Shown: piece after piece, positions 42,550-51,353 of the stretch
How positions within the stretch are numbered: position 1 is the stretch's first letter
Layout of the letters: each line of letters opens with the position of its first letter
Assembly: GCA_015067975.1 (NCBI GenBank)
Contig: SVLK01000008.1
Span: forward strand, 1-60,582
Source of the DNA: Oscillospiraceae bacterium
GTDB taxonomy: Bacteria > Bacillota > Clostridia > Oscillospirales > Oscillospiraceae
Direction: 5' to 3'
Length of the DNA: 60,582 bases
The notes under the pieces: model-generated
The model's input: only the letters and a program-made list of their open reading frames with translations
The model's database searches: none
Told to the model about the DNA's origin: nothing
Position numbers and translations under genes: made by a program

Positions 42550-42777
42550 GTGAGCAAGAAGAAAAAAGATCCCGGATTCCCATACGATGCCACGCCGGAT
42601 GTGCACCGCTTTACCGGCAATGCCGGCAGCTGCTTCGATATGGTGAACCAGTACGGAACGTATGAGATCCAACGCACGCAGGATACGGAGAACATCTTCC
42701 CTATGATCGCGCAGGGGCTGCCGCAGCAATGGGAAGGCATGTTCATGGATAAACCGGATCTGGAGGAAGAAGAATGA
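42550..42777 (+). CDS. Small protein of unknown function behind a sequestered RBS
   Basis: The 75-residue product (starts MSKKKKDPGFPYDATPD, read from GTG) is acidic and soluble with no recognisable domain; FPMIAQGLPQQW near the end is the most distinctive part. GGAGGTGA lies just before the GTG, but inside a hairpin. It stands alone, divergent from the amidase run and convergent with the NhaC unit. Confidence 0.65.
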   Translation: MSKKKKDPGFPYDATPDVHRFTGNAGSCFDMVNQYGTYEIQRTQDTENIFPMIAQGLPQQWEGMFMDKPDLEEEE

Positions 42778-42807
42778 AAAAAGGCCGCCTGTACAGGCGG
42801 CCTTTTT
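42777..42807. terminator. Bidirectional intrinsic terminator
   Basis: AAAAAGGCCGCCTG pairs with its complement around TA; shared by genes 42550 and 42816. Confidence 0.9.
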
Positions 42808-42815
42808 GGCTGGGA

Positions 42816-43106
42816 TTAAAACGGCATCACAAAGCCGCGTTTGTCGGCAATATCCACTGCCGGTTTGGACATGGTCACATGCAGCGTGACCCATACCGGC
42901 TTTTTGGGGGGAACAGGAATGGTCTGCGCCTGTGATAAAGGCAGAGAACCAAACTGATAGGCAAACTCCACAGACTCGTCCTGCGTTTCATATTCCATGG
43001 TGCCGCCGGATGTCAGTTTGCCCAGGTGAGAGCCGTTGATATACAAATCCCACGTCAACGCATAACCGAACAGCGGACGGGCGCAGCGAAAGATGATCTT
43101 TCCCAT
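42816..43106 (-). CDS. Small beta-rich protein of unknown function
   Basis: The 96-residue product has alternating strands (IIFRCARPLFGYALTWDLYI, then LGKLTSGGTMEYET) suggesting a beta-sandwich such as the small DUF2846-like domains, but I do not recognise the family. Its ATG lies three bases after the nhaC stop, so it is translated from the antiporter transcript. Confidence 0.55.
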   Translation of the reverse strand: MGKIIFRCARPLFGYALTWDLYINGSHLGKLTSGGTMEYETQDESVEFAYQFGSLPLSQAQTIPVPPKKPVWVTLHVTMSKPAVDIADKRGFVMPF

Positions 43107-43109
43107 ACA

Positions 43110-44420
43110 TTATTCTTTGCCGAAAGCAATGAACAACAGGCTGGAAACAGCCAGCAGGAAGGGATAGAACAGTAGGGGCATGATCTCGAAAGCGGAGATG
43201 CTGAAGCCCAGCGTAGTGCAGGCGGAGATGGCCACCAACATCTGTGCACCGTAGGGGATGATACCCTGGAAGATGCAGGAGAAGGTATCCAGCAGAGAGG
43301 CAGACTTCTTGCCGGTGATACCGTAGTCTTCGCTGACTTCTTTGGCGATGGGACCGGCCATCACGATGGCCACGGTGTTGTTGGCGGTGGCGATATCCAT
43401 CATACCAACCAGCAGGCCGATACCCAGCTGGCCGCCCTTCTTGCCCTTGAAAATGCTGCGGATGGCAGCCAGCAGTGCCTCAAAACCGCCGTAAGCGCGG
43501 ATCATACCGCACAGAGCAGATACCAGAATAGTGACCAGAATGGTTTCGAACATGCCGCTGACACCGCCGCCCATGCTGCTCAGCAGGCCGATAGCGGTAA
43601 TCTGGCCGGTGGCCAGAGAGATGATGGCGCCGGCAGCAATGCCGATCAGCAGCACTACGAACACGTTCAGACCGATGATACCGCCGATCAGTACCAGAAT
43701 GTAAGGGATCAGCAGCAACAGATTCACATCACCGGAGGGGACGGTGGCCACATCAGCACGCAGGGAGATGACCAGAATCAGGGCGATGGTGGCCAGAGCG
43801 GCGGGCAGTGCAATGGCAAAGTTGGTGCGGAACTTATCTTTCATTTCGCAGCCCTGCGTAGTGCAGGCGGCAATGGTGGTGTCGGAGATGAAGGACAGGT
43901 TGTCGCCGAACATGGCGCCGCCGATGACGGTGGCAACGCACAGGGGCAGACCGAAGCCGGACTGCTGGGACACAGCTACGGCGATGGGGGTGATCAAAGT
44001 AATCGTGCCCACGCTGGTACCCATAGCCACGGACACAAAGCAGGCCACGACGAACAGCACCACAACGGCCAGCTTGGCAGGGGCGATGTTCAGCAGGAAG
44101 TAGGCCACAGCCTCGGCGCTGGAACGGCCGGTAACACCCACAAAGCAGCCGGCAGCCAGGAAGATAAGGATCATGGTCATGATGTTCTTGTCACCCACGC
44201 CCTTGGCCATCAGCTCCAGCTTATCCTCGAAGGAAACGGTACGGTTCTGCAGGCAGCCTACCAATACGGCAGCCAGGAATGCCACCACGATGGGGATCTG
44301 GTAGAAGCCCATCTCGATCTTCAGCACATACTCATAGAGGATGCCCAGACCCAGATACAGCACCAAAAAAACGGCAATGGGAAGCAGCGCAACAGGATTT
44401 GCTTTCGGTTTCTGATTCAT
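43110..44420 (-). CDS. nhaC: NhaC-family Na+/H+ antiporter
   Basis: The 436-residue carrier has about eleven membrane segments and the family motifs GTSVGTITLITPIAVAV, GGAMFGDNLSFISDTT and MDIATANNTVAIVMAGPIA. NhaC-group proteins exchange sodium for protons or swap organic anions such as malate/lactate. AAAGGAG precedes the ATG. The following 96-residue gene is coupled; serine acetyltransferase lies 28 bases upstream on the same strand without a visible terminator. Confidence 0.9.
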   Translation of the reverse strand: MNQKPKANPVALLPIAVFLVLYLGLGILYEYVLKIEMGFYQIPIVVAFLAAVLVGCLQNRTVSFEDKLELMAKGVGDKNIMTMILIFLAAGCFVGVTGRSSAEAVAYFLLNIAPAKLAVVVLFVVACFVSVAMGTSVGTITLITPIAVAVSQQSGFGLPLCVATVIGGAMFGDNLSFISDTTIAACTTQGCEMKDKFRTNFAIALPAALATIALILVISLRADVATVPSGDVNLLLLIPYILVLIGGIIGLNVFVVLLIGIAAGAIISLATGQITAIGLLSSMGGGVSGMFETILVTILVSALCGMIRAYGGFEALLAAIRSIFKGKKGGQLGIGLLVGMMDIATANNTVAIVMAGPIAKEVSEDYGITGKKSASLLDTFSCIFQGIIPYGAQMLVAISACTTLGFSISAFEIMPLLFYPFLLAVSSLLFIAFGKE

Positions 44421-44447
44421 TTTCTCTTTCTCCTTTGTGTAATATTT

Positions 44448-45314
44448 TTATTTGGATTTGTTTTTGAAAATCGTTTCGGGGGCTTGGATCACCACGCGGG
44501 TGTTGGCTTCCACGGCCTCAGTCAGGAAGGCGTTGCCGCCCACCACGGTATTCTGGCCAATCACGGTTTCGCCGCCGAGGATGGATGCACCGGAGTAGAT
44601 GGTCACGTTGTCTTCCACGGTGGGGTGACGCTTGCCGGGTAAAGAAGCGTGGCCGGCGCGGGGGGACAGAGCGCCCAGCGTCACGCCCTGATAGAGTTTG
44701 ACATGGCTGCCGATGAGGGTGGTTTCGCCTACCACGATGCCGGTGCCGTGGTCAATGAAGAAGTATTCGCCAATGGTGGCGCCGGGGTTGATATCGATAC
44801 CGGTGCGGCTGTGGGCATACTCAGTCATGATACGGGGGATCATGGGAACCTTGCGCAGATACAGCTCGTGGGCGATGCGGTAGACAAAAATGGCAAACAG
44901 GCCCGGATAGGCAAAGATGATCTCGTGCTTATCCTGCGCAGCGGGATCGCCGTCAAAGGTGGCGTCCAGATCCTTGAGCAGCGTGGCCTGGATCTGCGGC
45001 AGGCAATCGATAAACTCGCGGGCGATGCCTGCTGCTTTGCCGGACTCTTCTTCCGGCAGTGCCAGTGCGATCTGGGTGCGCAGCGTCTTTTCGATGCGAT
45101 CCAGCAGCAGTGCGGCATAGTCTTGCGGAGCCATAGTCATCAGCGAAGCATCGCCGTAATAGGCGGGGAACATCAGTCGGCGGATCTCTTTGATCAGCGC
45201 AATGACGGCTTTTCTGTCGGGCAGACGCAGCTCGGCACCGTACAGAGGCATTTCACTGCCTGCCATATTTTCGGCCATTGCCTCAGCGGCGGCGCGGATA
45301 TATTCGGGATACAT
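44448..45314 (-). CDS. cysE: Serine O-acetyltransferase
   Basis: The enzyme acetylates serine as the first step of cysteine synthesis. The 288-residue protein has a helical N-terminal half and a left-handed beta-helix with the catalytic region IDHGTGIVVGETTLIGSHVK and GASILGGETVIGQNTVVG. It is the longer EpsC/CysE form. GGAGAG precedes the ATG. It follows cysK by 12 bases, so O-acetylserine maker and user are in one transcript beneath the cysteine leader. Confidence 0.93.
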   Translation of the reverse strand: MYPEYIRAAAEAMAENMAGSEMPLYGAELRLPDRKAVIALIKEIRRLMFPAYYGDASLMTMAPQDYAALLLDRIEKTLRTQIALALPEEESGKAAGIAREFIDCLPQIQATLLKDLDATFDGDPAAQDKHEIIFAYPGLFAIFVYRIAHELYLRKVPMIPRIMTEYAHSRTGIDINPGATIGEYFFIDHGTGIVVGETTLIGSHVKLYQGVTLGALSPRAGHASLPGKRHPTVEDNVTIYSGASILGGETVIGQNTVVGGNAFLTEAVEANTRVVIQAPETIFKNKSK

Positions 45315-45326
45315 AAATAACTCTCC

Positions 45327-46256
45327 TTATTCAGCAAATAATGGGGTGGACAGATAGCGGTCGCCGGTGTCGGGCAGCAAGGCCACGATCACCTTACCGG
45401 CATTTTCCGGACGGGAAGCCAGTACCGTCGCGGCATGCAGCGCAGCACCGGAAGTGATGCCGCACAGCACGCCTTCGCAGCGGGCCAACTGCCGTCCGGC
45501 GGTATAGGCTTCTTCCTCGGTAACGCACAGCACTTCATCAATGATGCTGCGATCCAGATTATCCGGCACAAAGTTGGCGCCGATCCCCTGCAGTCCGTGG
45601 GCACCGGCTCGTCCCTGCGTCAGCAGAGGAGAGGACGCAGGCTCTACGGCGACGACCTGCACGGTGCTGCTTTGCTCTTTGAGATATTGCGCCGTGCCGG
45701 AAATCGTACCGCCGGTGCCGACACCGGCCACAAAGATGTCTACATGCCCCGCTGTATCGCGCCAGATTTCGGGTCCGGTGGTGAGGTAGTGAGCGCGGGG
45801 ATTGGCTTTGTTTTCGAATTGACCGGCGATCCAGCTGCCGGGAATGGAGGCAGCCAGTTCTTCCGCCTTGGCGATAGCACCGCTCATGCCCAGTTTACCG
45901 TCGGTCAGCACTAACTGTGCGCCGTAGGCAGCCAGCAGCGTGCGCCGCTCGGAACTCATGGAGTCAGGCATGGTGAGAATCACCCGGTAGCCGCGGGCAA
46001 TGCCCATGGCTGCAAGCCCGATGCCGGTGTTGCCGCTGGTGGGTTCAATAATGGTAGCGCCGGGCGTGAGCACACCGCGCTCTTCGGCATCCCGGATCAT
46101 TTGCAGCGCCACGCGATCTTTGGCGCTGCCGGCGGGGTTAAGATATTCCAACTTGGCAAGAATGGTGGCATGCAGCTGCTTTGCTGCGGCGTAGCCGCGC
46201 AGCTCCAGCAAAGGTGTGTTGCCCACCAGTTCCTGCAGCGAATGGTACAGACTCAT
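45327..46256 (-). CDS. cysK: Cysteine synthase (O-acetylserine sulfhydrylase)
   Basis: CysK makes cysteine from O-acetylserine and sulfide with PLP. The 309 residues contain the PLP lysine in LNPAGSAKDRVA, the substrate loop PTSGNTGIGLA, the phosphate loop GVGTGGTISGTAQYL and GITSGAALHA. Full length and intact. AAAGGA lies before the ATG. Between this start and the likely promoter lie a terminator hairpin and a Cys-rich leader frame. Confidence 0.95.
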   Translation of the reverse strand: MSLYHSLQELVGNTPLLELRGYAAAKQLHATILAKLEYLNPAGSAKDRVALQMIRDAEERGVLTPGATIIEPTSGNTGIGLAAMGIARGYRVILTMPDSMSSERRTLLAAYGAQLVLTDGKLGMSGAIAKAEELAASIPGSWIAGQFENKANPRAHYLTTGPEIWRDTAGHVDIFVAGVGTGGTISGTAQYLKEQSSTVQVVAVEPASSPLLTQGRAGAHGLQGIGANFVPDNLDRSIIDEVLCVTEEEAYTAGRQLARCEGVLCGITSGAALHAATVLASRPENAGKVIVALLPDTGDRYLSTPLFAE

Positions 46257-46282
46257 GTGATTCGTCCTTTCTTGCGAAGATA

Positions 46283-46317
46283 AAAAACGGCAGAGGGTGT
46301 GTCATACACCCTCTGCC
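46283..46317 (-). terminator. Leader terminator upstream of cysK (putative attenuator)
   Basis: GGCAGAGGGTGT pairs perfectly with ACACCCTCTGCC around five bases, and the minus strand continues GTTTTTTATC. It stands between the leader peptide frame and cysK, only 27 bases before the cysK start, so it would cut off expression unless overcome. Confidence 0.85.
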
Positions 46318-46346
46318 AATCAAAGCTTTTGCAGCTTTCAAATCTA

Positions 46347-46448
46347 TTATGCGGCAGAAAACGTATGACCGGTGCGGACACGGCAACAACAGGGCATGAT
46401 GCACATCATGTCCATGCACATGGAGCCGGCCATCGTAAAGCGGGTCAT
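46347..46448 (-). CDS. Cys/Met-rich leader peptide of the cysK-cysE operon
   Basis: A 33-codon frame has a good ribosome site (AAGGGGGAAAACAG then ATG at 46448). It begins MTRFTMAGSMCMDMM and continues CIMPCCCRVRTGH: five Cys (three in a row, codons TGT TGT TGC) and seven Met. It ends 30 bases before the terminator at 46317. This is the classical layout of transcription attenuation by a leader peptide, here for cysteine. I see no T-box or SAM riboswitch in the leader. Whether ribosome stalling favours or blocks the terminator I could not resolve by hand. Confidence 0.7.
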   Translation of the reverse strand: MTRFTMAGSMCMDMMCIMPCCCRVRTGHTFSAA

Positions 46449-46467
46449 CTGTTTTCCCCCTTTTGAG

Positions 46468-46484
46468 ATACTACAGTATAGTAT
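46468..46484. promoter_or_regulatory. Dyad near the cysK leader promoter
   Basis: ATACTA and TAGTAT form a perfect 6-5-6 inverted repeat overlapping the TATACT sequences that would serve as -10 for the leader. It could be a repressor site, for example of an Rrf2/CymR-type regulator. Confidence 0.4.
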
Positions 46485-46628
46485 AGTGCTTCAATAAAAA
46501 GATTGCTACTGTCAATTCTGCCAAAATTCCGCAAAATGACTTGGGAATGTTCCACGATTTCTGCCTTTTTCCCGTTTTTTCGGCGTTGAAAGAGGAGAAA
46601 TGCGCAAGATGGATTCTTTGGCGAATCG

Positions 46629-46657
46629 TTGACAAAAGATGGGAGATTGGGTAAACT
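46629..46657 (+). promoter_or_regulatory. Promoter of lysA
   Basis: TTGACA (46629-46634) and TAAACT (46652-46657) are 17 bases apart, about 80 bases before the start codon. Confidence 0.75.
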
Positions 46658-46735
46658 GATATATAGAAAAATACCGATTATGTGGCACGAGTTTTTTGCA
46701 AAACAACTGCCGGAAAAGAAAGGAAACCGCCGACA

Positions 46736-47992
46736 ATGAAGAAACCGTTTGTCACGCTGGAACAGCTCAACGAGTTGGTCAAACAGTACCCCACGCCTTT
46801 CCATCTGTACGATGAGAAAGGAATTCGCGAAAATGCCCGTGCACTGCACAAAGCCTTTGCGTGGAACAAGGGCTTCCGTGAGCACTTTGCCGTAAAGGCC
46901 ACCCCCAATCCTCAGATCCTGAAGCTGCTGAAGGAAGAGGGCTGCGGTGTGGACTGCTCTTCTTTGACTGAACTGATGATGGCCGAGCGCTGCGGCTTCT
47001 CCGGCAGCGAAATCATGTTCTCTGCCAACGAGACCCCGGCTGAGGAGTTTGAGATGGCTGCCAAGCTGGGCGCCACCATCAATCTGGACGACCTGACCCA
47101 TGTGGATTTCCTCCACGAGACCATCGGCTATATCCCCAAGAAGATTTCCTGCCGTTTCAACCCCGGCGGTATTTTTACGTTGGGCGAGAGCAAGGAGGGT
47201 TTCCAGGTCATGGATAACCCCGGCGATGCCAAGTACGGCCTGACCCGTCCTCAGATGACCGAGGCATTCCGCAAACTGAAGGAACTGGGCGCTGAGGAGT
47301 TTGGCATTCATTCCTTCCTGGCCTCCAATACGATCTCCAACGACTATTACCCCACGCTGGCCGCGATTCTTTTCAAGGTCGCCGTGGAGCTGAAGGAAGA
47401 AACCGGCGTGCATATTACCTTTATCAATCTGTCCGGCGGCGTAGGTGTACCTTACCGTCCCGAGCAGAAGGCCAATGATATCGCTATCATTGGTGAGGGT
47501 GTACGCAAGGCTTATGAAGAGATTCTGGTGCCTGCCGGCATGGGCGATGTGAGCATCTGTACCGAATTGGGCCGCTTTATGCTGGCGCCTTACGGTCATC
47601 TGGTGACCCGCGCCATGCATGAAAAGCACACCCATAAGGAATACATCGGTGTAGATGCCTGCGCTGCCAATTTGATGCGCCCTGCCATTTACGGTGCTTA
47701 CCACCACATCACCGTCATGGGCAAGGAAGATTGGGAATGCGACCACAAGTACGATGTGGTGGGCGCTCTGTGTGAAAACTGCGATAAGTTTGCCGTGGAC
47801 CGCATGCTGCCCCGCATTGATAAGGGCGATCTGTTGGTGATCCATGATACCGGCGCCCACGGCCATGCTATGGGCTATCAGTATAACGGACGTCTGCGCA
47901 GCGCTGAGATACTGCTGCAGGAAGATGGCACATCCCGCCTGATTCGCCGTGCCGAAACGCCCGACGACTACTTTGCCACTTGCATTTGGTAA
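46736..47992 (+). CDS. lysA: Diaminopimelate decarboxylase
   Basis: LysA converts meso-diaminopimelate to lysine with PLP. The 418 residues have the PLP lysine in HFAVKATPNPQIL, GCGVDCSSLTELMMAERCG, the HSFLASNT and LSGGVGVPY loops, and the substrate Cys region LCENCDKFAVDR. It is a divergent, shorter-loop version as found in many Clostridia. ATG at 46736 follows AAAGGA by about 12 bases. Divergent from the cysK leader; no other lysine gene nearby. Confidence 0.88.
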   Translation: MKKPFVTLEQLNELVKQYPTPFHLYDEKGIRENARALHKAFAWNKGFREHFAVKATPNPQILKLLKEEGCGVDCSSLTELMMAERCGFSGSEIMFSANETPAEEFEMAAKLGATINLDDLTHVDFLHETIGYIPKKISCRFNPGGIFTLGESKEGFQVMDNPGDAKYGLTRPQMTEAFRKLKELGAEEFGIHSFLASNTISNDYYPTLAAILFKVAVELKEETGVHITFINLSGGVGVPYRPEQKANDIAIIGEGVRKAYEEILVPAGMGDVSICTELGRFMLAPYGHLVTRAMHEKHTHKEYIGVDACAANLMRPAIYGAYHHITVMGKEDWECDHKYDVVGALCENCDKFAVDRMLPRIDKGDLLVIHDTGAHGHAMGYQYNGRLRSAEILLQEDGTSRLIRRAETPDDYFATCIW

Positions 47993-47998
47993 AAGAAA

Positions 47999-48032
47999 GA
48001 AGCTTCCGCCCAGGCGGAAGCTTCTTTTTTTG
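47999..48032. terminator. Bidirectional intrinsic terminator
   Basis: AAGAAGCTTCCGCC pairs with its complement around CA, with a T run, between convergent lysA and the AIM24 gene. Confidence 0.9.
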
Positions 48033-48033
48033 T

Positions 48034-48711
48034 TCAGTTGTTGCCGGTAGGGATGTAGGGACGGATGGCCATAGCAACATTGTAGATGGGCATGGTCTGC
48101 AGCCAAACTTTTCCCGGGCCGGTGAGCACGGTATTGAAAATACCCTCGCCGCCCAGCAGCATATTTTTCATGCCGGGCACCTGCCGGATCTCCATGGTGA
48201 CGTCGGGGGTGAAGGCGGCCACATTGCCGGTATCCACCACGATCTGCTGGCCGGGCATCAGGTCGTACTCTACCAGCTCACCGTCGATCTCCACGAAAGC
48301 GGTTCCGCGGCCGGACAGACGCTGCATGATAAAGCCCTCACCGCCGAACAGACCGGTGCCCAATCGCTTGTTGAAATGAACAGATAGTTGTACGCCGCTT
48401 TCCGCTGCCAGAAAAGCACTTTTTTGCAAGATCATTTCCTGCCCCGGTGCAATCTCGATGGCCTTGATCTGGCCGGGAAAGCTGGAGCCAAAGGTGATCA
48501 TGCCGTCGCCTCTGGCGGTGTAGATGTTCTGGAACATACTCTCACCGGCGAAAGCTTTGGCAAACATTTTGCCCAGTCCGCCGCCCTTGGTGTCCATCTG
48601 CATATTAGGGCTCATCCAAACCATAGAACCGCGTTCGGTGATCATCTGTTCACCGCTGCTGAGATAGCAGGTTACCACAGGAAAAGAGCCGCCGTGAATT
48701 TCATAACGCAT
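48034..48711 (-). CDS. AIM24/TIGR00266 family protein
   Basis: The 225-residue protein is built of repeated beta-strands with the family's stretches LSSGEQMITERGSMVWMSPN, GGLGKMFAKAFAGESMFQNI and GLFGGEGFIMQRLSGRG. Members form beta-prism trimers; the molecular function is not established. AAAGGA-type site before ATG 48711. It is a single-gene unit convergent with lysA. Confidence 0.9.
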   Translation of the reverse strand: MRYEIHGGSFPVVTCYLSSGEQMITERGSMVWMSPNMQMDTKGGGLGKMFAKAFAGESMFQNIYTARGDGMITFGSSFPGQIKAIEIAPGQEMILQKSAFLAAESGVQLSVHFNKRLGTGLFGGEGFIMQRLSGRGTAFVEIDGELVEYDLMPGQQIVVDTGNVAAFTPDVTMEIRQVPGMKNMLLGGEGIFNTVLTGPGKVWLQTMPIYNVAMAIRPYIPTGNN

Positions 48712-48888
48712 AAATGCTACCGTCCTTTCTGCCGCTCAGGGCGTCCTTTTTGTCGTATCTTGTTGGGCAAAGTGTATCACACAGCCCTTTGAGGCACAAG
48801 AAAAATTTTCAGCACACCCACAATTATCTGTTGTTTTTTGGCGGTGGATGTGGCAGACTATATAAAAAACAACATGCAGGAGGTGCTC

Positions 48889-50040
48889 ATGAAACTTTTC
48901 AAAGATATCCAATATGTTGGTGTGAACGACCGTGAACTGGACTTGTTTGAAGGGCAGTACATTGTTCCCAACGGTATGGCATATAATTCCTATGCGATTC
49001 TGGATGAAAAAATCGCAGTGATGGACTCGGTGGAGACGCGTTTTTCTGCCCGGTGGCTGGAGAATATTGCCTGCGTGACGGACGGAAAAGCTCCGGATTA
49101 TCTGGTGGTGCAGCATATGGAGCCGGACCATTCCGGCAGCATTGCCGCGTTTATGAATGCTTATCCGCAGGCTAAAGTTGTGGCATCCGCCAGAGCCTTT
49201 GTTATGATGAAAAACTTTTTTGGCATGGAACTGGGCGATAAGGCCGTGAGCGTGAGCGATGGCACTACGCTGGAACTGGGCAGCCATACATTGCGCTTTG
49301 TTACTGCTGCCATGGTTCATTGGCCGGAAGTGATCATGACGTACGACGAGAAAGAAAAAGTGCTCTTTTCTGCAGACGCGTTCGGCAAGTTTGGAGCACT
49401 GGATACGGAAGAGGACTGGGCCTGCGAGGCGCGGCGCTACTACTTTGGCATCGTGGGCAAATACGGTGGGCCTGTACAGGCAGTACTGAAAAAGATAGCT
49501 GCATGGGAAATCAATACGATCTGCCCGCTGCACGGACCGGTACTGCGTGAAAATCTTTCGTATTATTTTGATTTGTATAATACCTGGTCCTCCTATGAGC
49601 CGGAGGAGGAAGGCGTTGCCATCGCCTATACATCCATGTATGGAAACACGAAAAAAGCTGTGGAAAAACTGGTCGCTATGCTGCAGGAAAAGGGCGTGAA
49701 AGTGGCACTCAGTGATCTGGCCCGCTGCGACTTTGCCGAGGCGGTGGAAGATGCTTTCCGCTACAGTAAACTGGTGCTGGCCACCACCACGTATAACGGC
49801 GGCATTTTTCCGCCCATGCGTGCCTTTATCGAACACCTGACAGAACGCGGCTATACGAAGCGTACGGTGGGTTTGATCGAAAACGGCAGTTGGGCACCGG
49901 CTGCAGCCCGGGTAATGCGCGGTATGCTGGAAAAAAGCAAGGACTTGACTTACACGGACACCACGGTTAAAATTGTATCAGCATTGAATGACGAAAGTGC
50001 TGCACAGCTGGAGGCTTTGGCCGAAGAGCTGTGCCAATAA
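48889..50040 (+). CDS. fprA: Flavodiiron protein (oxygen/NO reductase, FprA type)
   Basis: The enzyme reduces O2 to water (or NO to N2O) with electrons from rubredoxin. The 383 residues have a beta-lactamase-like domain with the diiron ligands HMEPDHSGS, later Asp/His ligands around SADAFGKFG and CPLHGPVL, then a flavodoxin domain starting IAYTSMYGNTKKA. CAGGAGG precedes ATG 48889. Next come desulfoferrodoxin, a ferredoxin-like protein and rubredoxin, which together make an oxidative-stress set. Confidence 0.95.
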   Translation: MKLFKDIQYVGVNDRELDLFEGQYIVPNGMAYNSYAILDEKIAVMDSVETRFSARWLENIACVTDGKAPDYLVVQHMEPDHSGSIAAFMNAYPQAKVVASARAFVMMKNFFGMELGDKAVSVSDGTTLELGSHTLRFVTAAMVHWPEVIMTYDEKEKVLFSADAFGKFGALDTEEDWACEARRYYFGIVGKYGGPVQAVLKKIAAWEINTICPLHGPVLRENLSYYFDLYNTWSSYEPEEEGVAIAYTSMYGNTKKAVEKLVAMLQEKGVKVALSDLARCDFAEAVEDAFRYSKLVLATTTYNGGIFPPMRAFIEHLTERGYTKRTVGLIENGSWAPAAARVMRGMLEKSKDLTYTDTTVKIVSALNDESAAQLEALAEELCQ

Positions 50041-50074
50041 AAAATGGCATTGCCGAAAAATGGAGGATAGAACT

Positions 50075-50458
50075 ATGACTGAGAAGAAATTCTATATCTG
50101 TGAGCGCTGCGGTAATATCATCGGTAAAATCCACGACTCCGGTGTGCCGGTCGTCTGCTGCGGCCAGCCTATGAAGAAGCTGGTTCCCGGCACGGTGGAC
50201 GCCAGTCTGGAGAAGCATGTCCCCGTCGTGACGGTGGATGGCAGCACCGTGAAGGTGGCTGTGGGCGCGGTGGAGCATCCCATGCTGCCCGAGCACTATA
50301 TCACCTGGATCTACCTGCAGACCAATATGGGCGGCCAGCGCAAGAGCCTGCAGCCCGGTGGAGCACCTGTTGCTACCTTTGCTCTGGCAGAGGGCGAAGT
50401 GCCTGTGGCTGCTTATGAATATTGTAACCTCCACGGTCTGTGGAAGGCAGATATCTGA
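50075..50458 (+). CDS. dfx: Desulfoferrodoxin (superoxide reductase)
   Basis: The protein reduces superoxide to peroxide without making O2. The 127 residues have an N-terminal desulforedoxin iron site (CERCGN .. CCGQPM, four Cys) and the neelaredoxin centre with ligands in KHVPV, EHPMLPEHYITWI and the axial Cys/His pair EYCNLHGLW. GGAGG precedes the ATG. It starts 34 bases after fprA in the same direction. Confidence 0.95.
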   Translation: MTEKKFYICERCGNIIGKIHDSGVPVVCCGQPMKKLVPGTVDASLEKHVPVVTVDGSTVKVAVGAVEHPMLPEHYITWIYLQTNMGGQRKSLQPGGAPVATFALAEGEVPVAAYEYCNLHGLWKADI

Positions 50459-50471
50459 GCAAACTGATCCC

Positions 50472-50507
50472 AACCTGTCCGGTGTATACCGGACAGGTTT
50501 TTTTTGT
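50472..50507 (+). terminator. Terminator of fprA-dfx
   Basis: AACCTGTCCGGT pairs with ACCGGACAGGTT around GTAT and is followed by eight T. Confidence 0.92.
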
Positions 50508-50516
50508 TGTCAACAA
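50504..50516. promoter_or_regulatory. Palindrome upstream of the ferredoxin-rubredoxin genes
   Basis: TTGTTG-T-CAACAA is a perfect 6-1-6 dyad about 120 bases before gene 50638 in an AT-rich stretch, so it could be an operator; chance is not excluded. Confidence 0.35.
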
Positions 50517-50637
50517 ATATGTTGCATTTATCACATTTTTTAGCGATGATTTGCGGTATCATATAGCCAGACCCAAGATATGCGGCAGCTGCGGATGCAT
50601 GAGAACCGCACTGCATGCATAGGATAGGAGGACAACC

Positions 50638-51333
50638 ATGATCCGGAGAATCATTCGCATTGACGAGCAAAAGTGTAACGGATGCGGTGCTTGTGCGGCG
50701 GCCTGCCATGAAGGCGCTATTGAAATGGTGAACGGTAAGGCAAAACTGACGCGCGAGGATTACTGCGATGGCTTGGGCGACTGTCTGCCTGCTTGCCCGG
50801 TAGATGCGATTCGTTTTGAGATGCGGGAAGCCCCCGCCTATGATGAGGCGGCGGTCAAGCGGGCGCAGGCAGCAAAAGCATCCGAACAAAGCTGCAGCTG
50901 TCCCGGCAGCCGGAGCGTTACACTGCAGGTGCAAGGCGAGTGCGAGGCACGGAGTGAAACGGCGGTGGCCAGCCAACTGAGCCATTGGCCGGTGCAGATC
51001 AAGCTTTCTCCCGTTGTGGCTGATAAATTTGACGGTGCAGAGGTGCTGGTCGCCGCTGACTGCACGGCATATGCTTATGGAGACTTCCACAGCCGTCTGA
51101 TGCGCGGTCGCCTGACGCTGGTCGGCTGCCCCAAACTGGACGGGGTGGACTATGCTGAAAAGCTGGCAGCCATTTTTGCCCAAAACGATGTCCGTAAAGT
51201 CACTGTGGCCCGCATGTCGGTGCCCTGCTGCGGCGGATTGGAGCATGCCGTCCGGCGCGCCATTGAGGCAAGTGGAAAGCAGCTGCCATTGGAGGTGGTA
51301 ACCATCACGGCTGACGGACAGATACGAATTTAA
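50638..51333 (+). CDS. Dicluster 4Fe-4S ferredoxin-domain protein
   Basis: The 231-residue protein starts with a bacterial ferredoxin fold: cluster I motif [16 protein letters not shown] and a second, altered Cys set [16 protein letters not shown]. The C-terminal ~130 residues form an extra domain with [22 protein letters not shown] and [12 protein letters not shown], whose conserved Cys may hold another metal. It probably shuttles electrons; the family is common in anaerobes beside rubredoxin, but no reaction is known. AGGAGG precedes the ATG. Confidence 0.82.
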   Translation: MIRRIIRIDEQKCNGCGACAAACHEGAIEMVNGKAKLTREDYCDGLGDCLPACPVDAIRFEMREAPAYDEAAVKRAQAAKASEQSCSCPGSRSVTLQVQGECEARSETAVASQLSHWPVQIKLSPVVADKFDGAEVLVAADCTAYAYGDFHSRLMRGRLTLVGCPKLDGVDYAEKLAAIFAQNDVRKVTVARMSVPCCGGLEHAVRRAIEASGKQLPLEVVTITADGQIRI

Positions 51334-51353
51334 GAAAATTGGAGGATAAAATA

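Noticed and set aside
46257-46470. T-box or SAM riboswitch upstream of cysK
   Set aside because: I found no T-box AANNGGTGGNACCGCG-like sequence and no SAM-I-type junction; the leader is explained by a short frame and one terminator.
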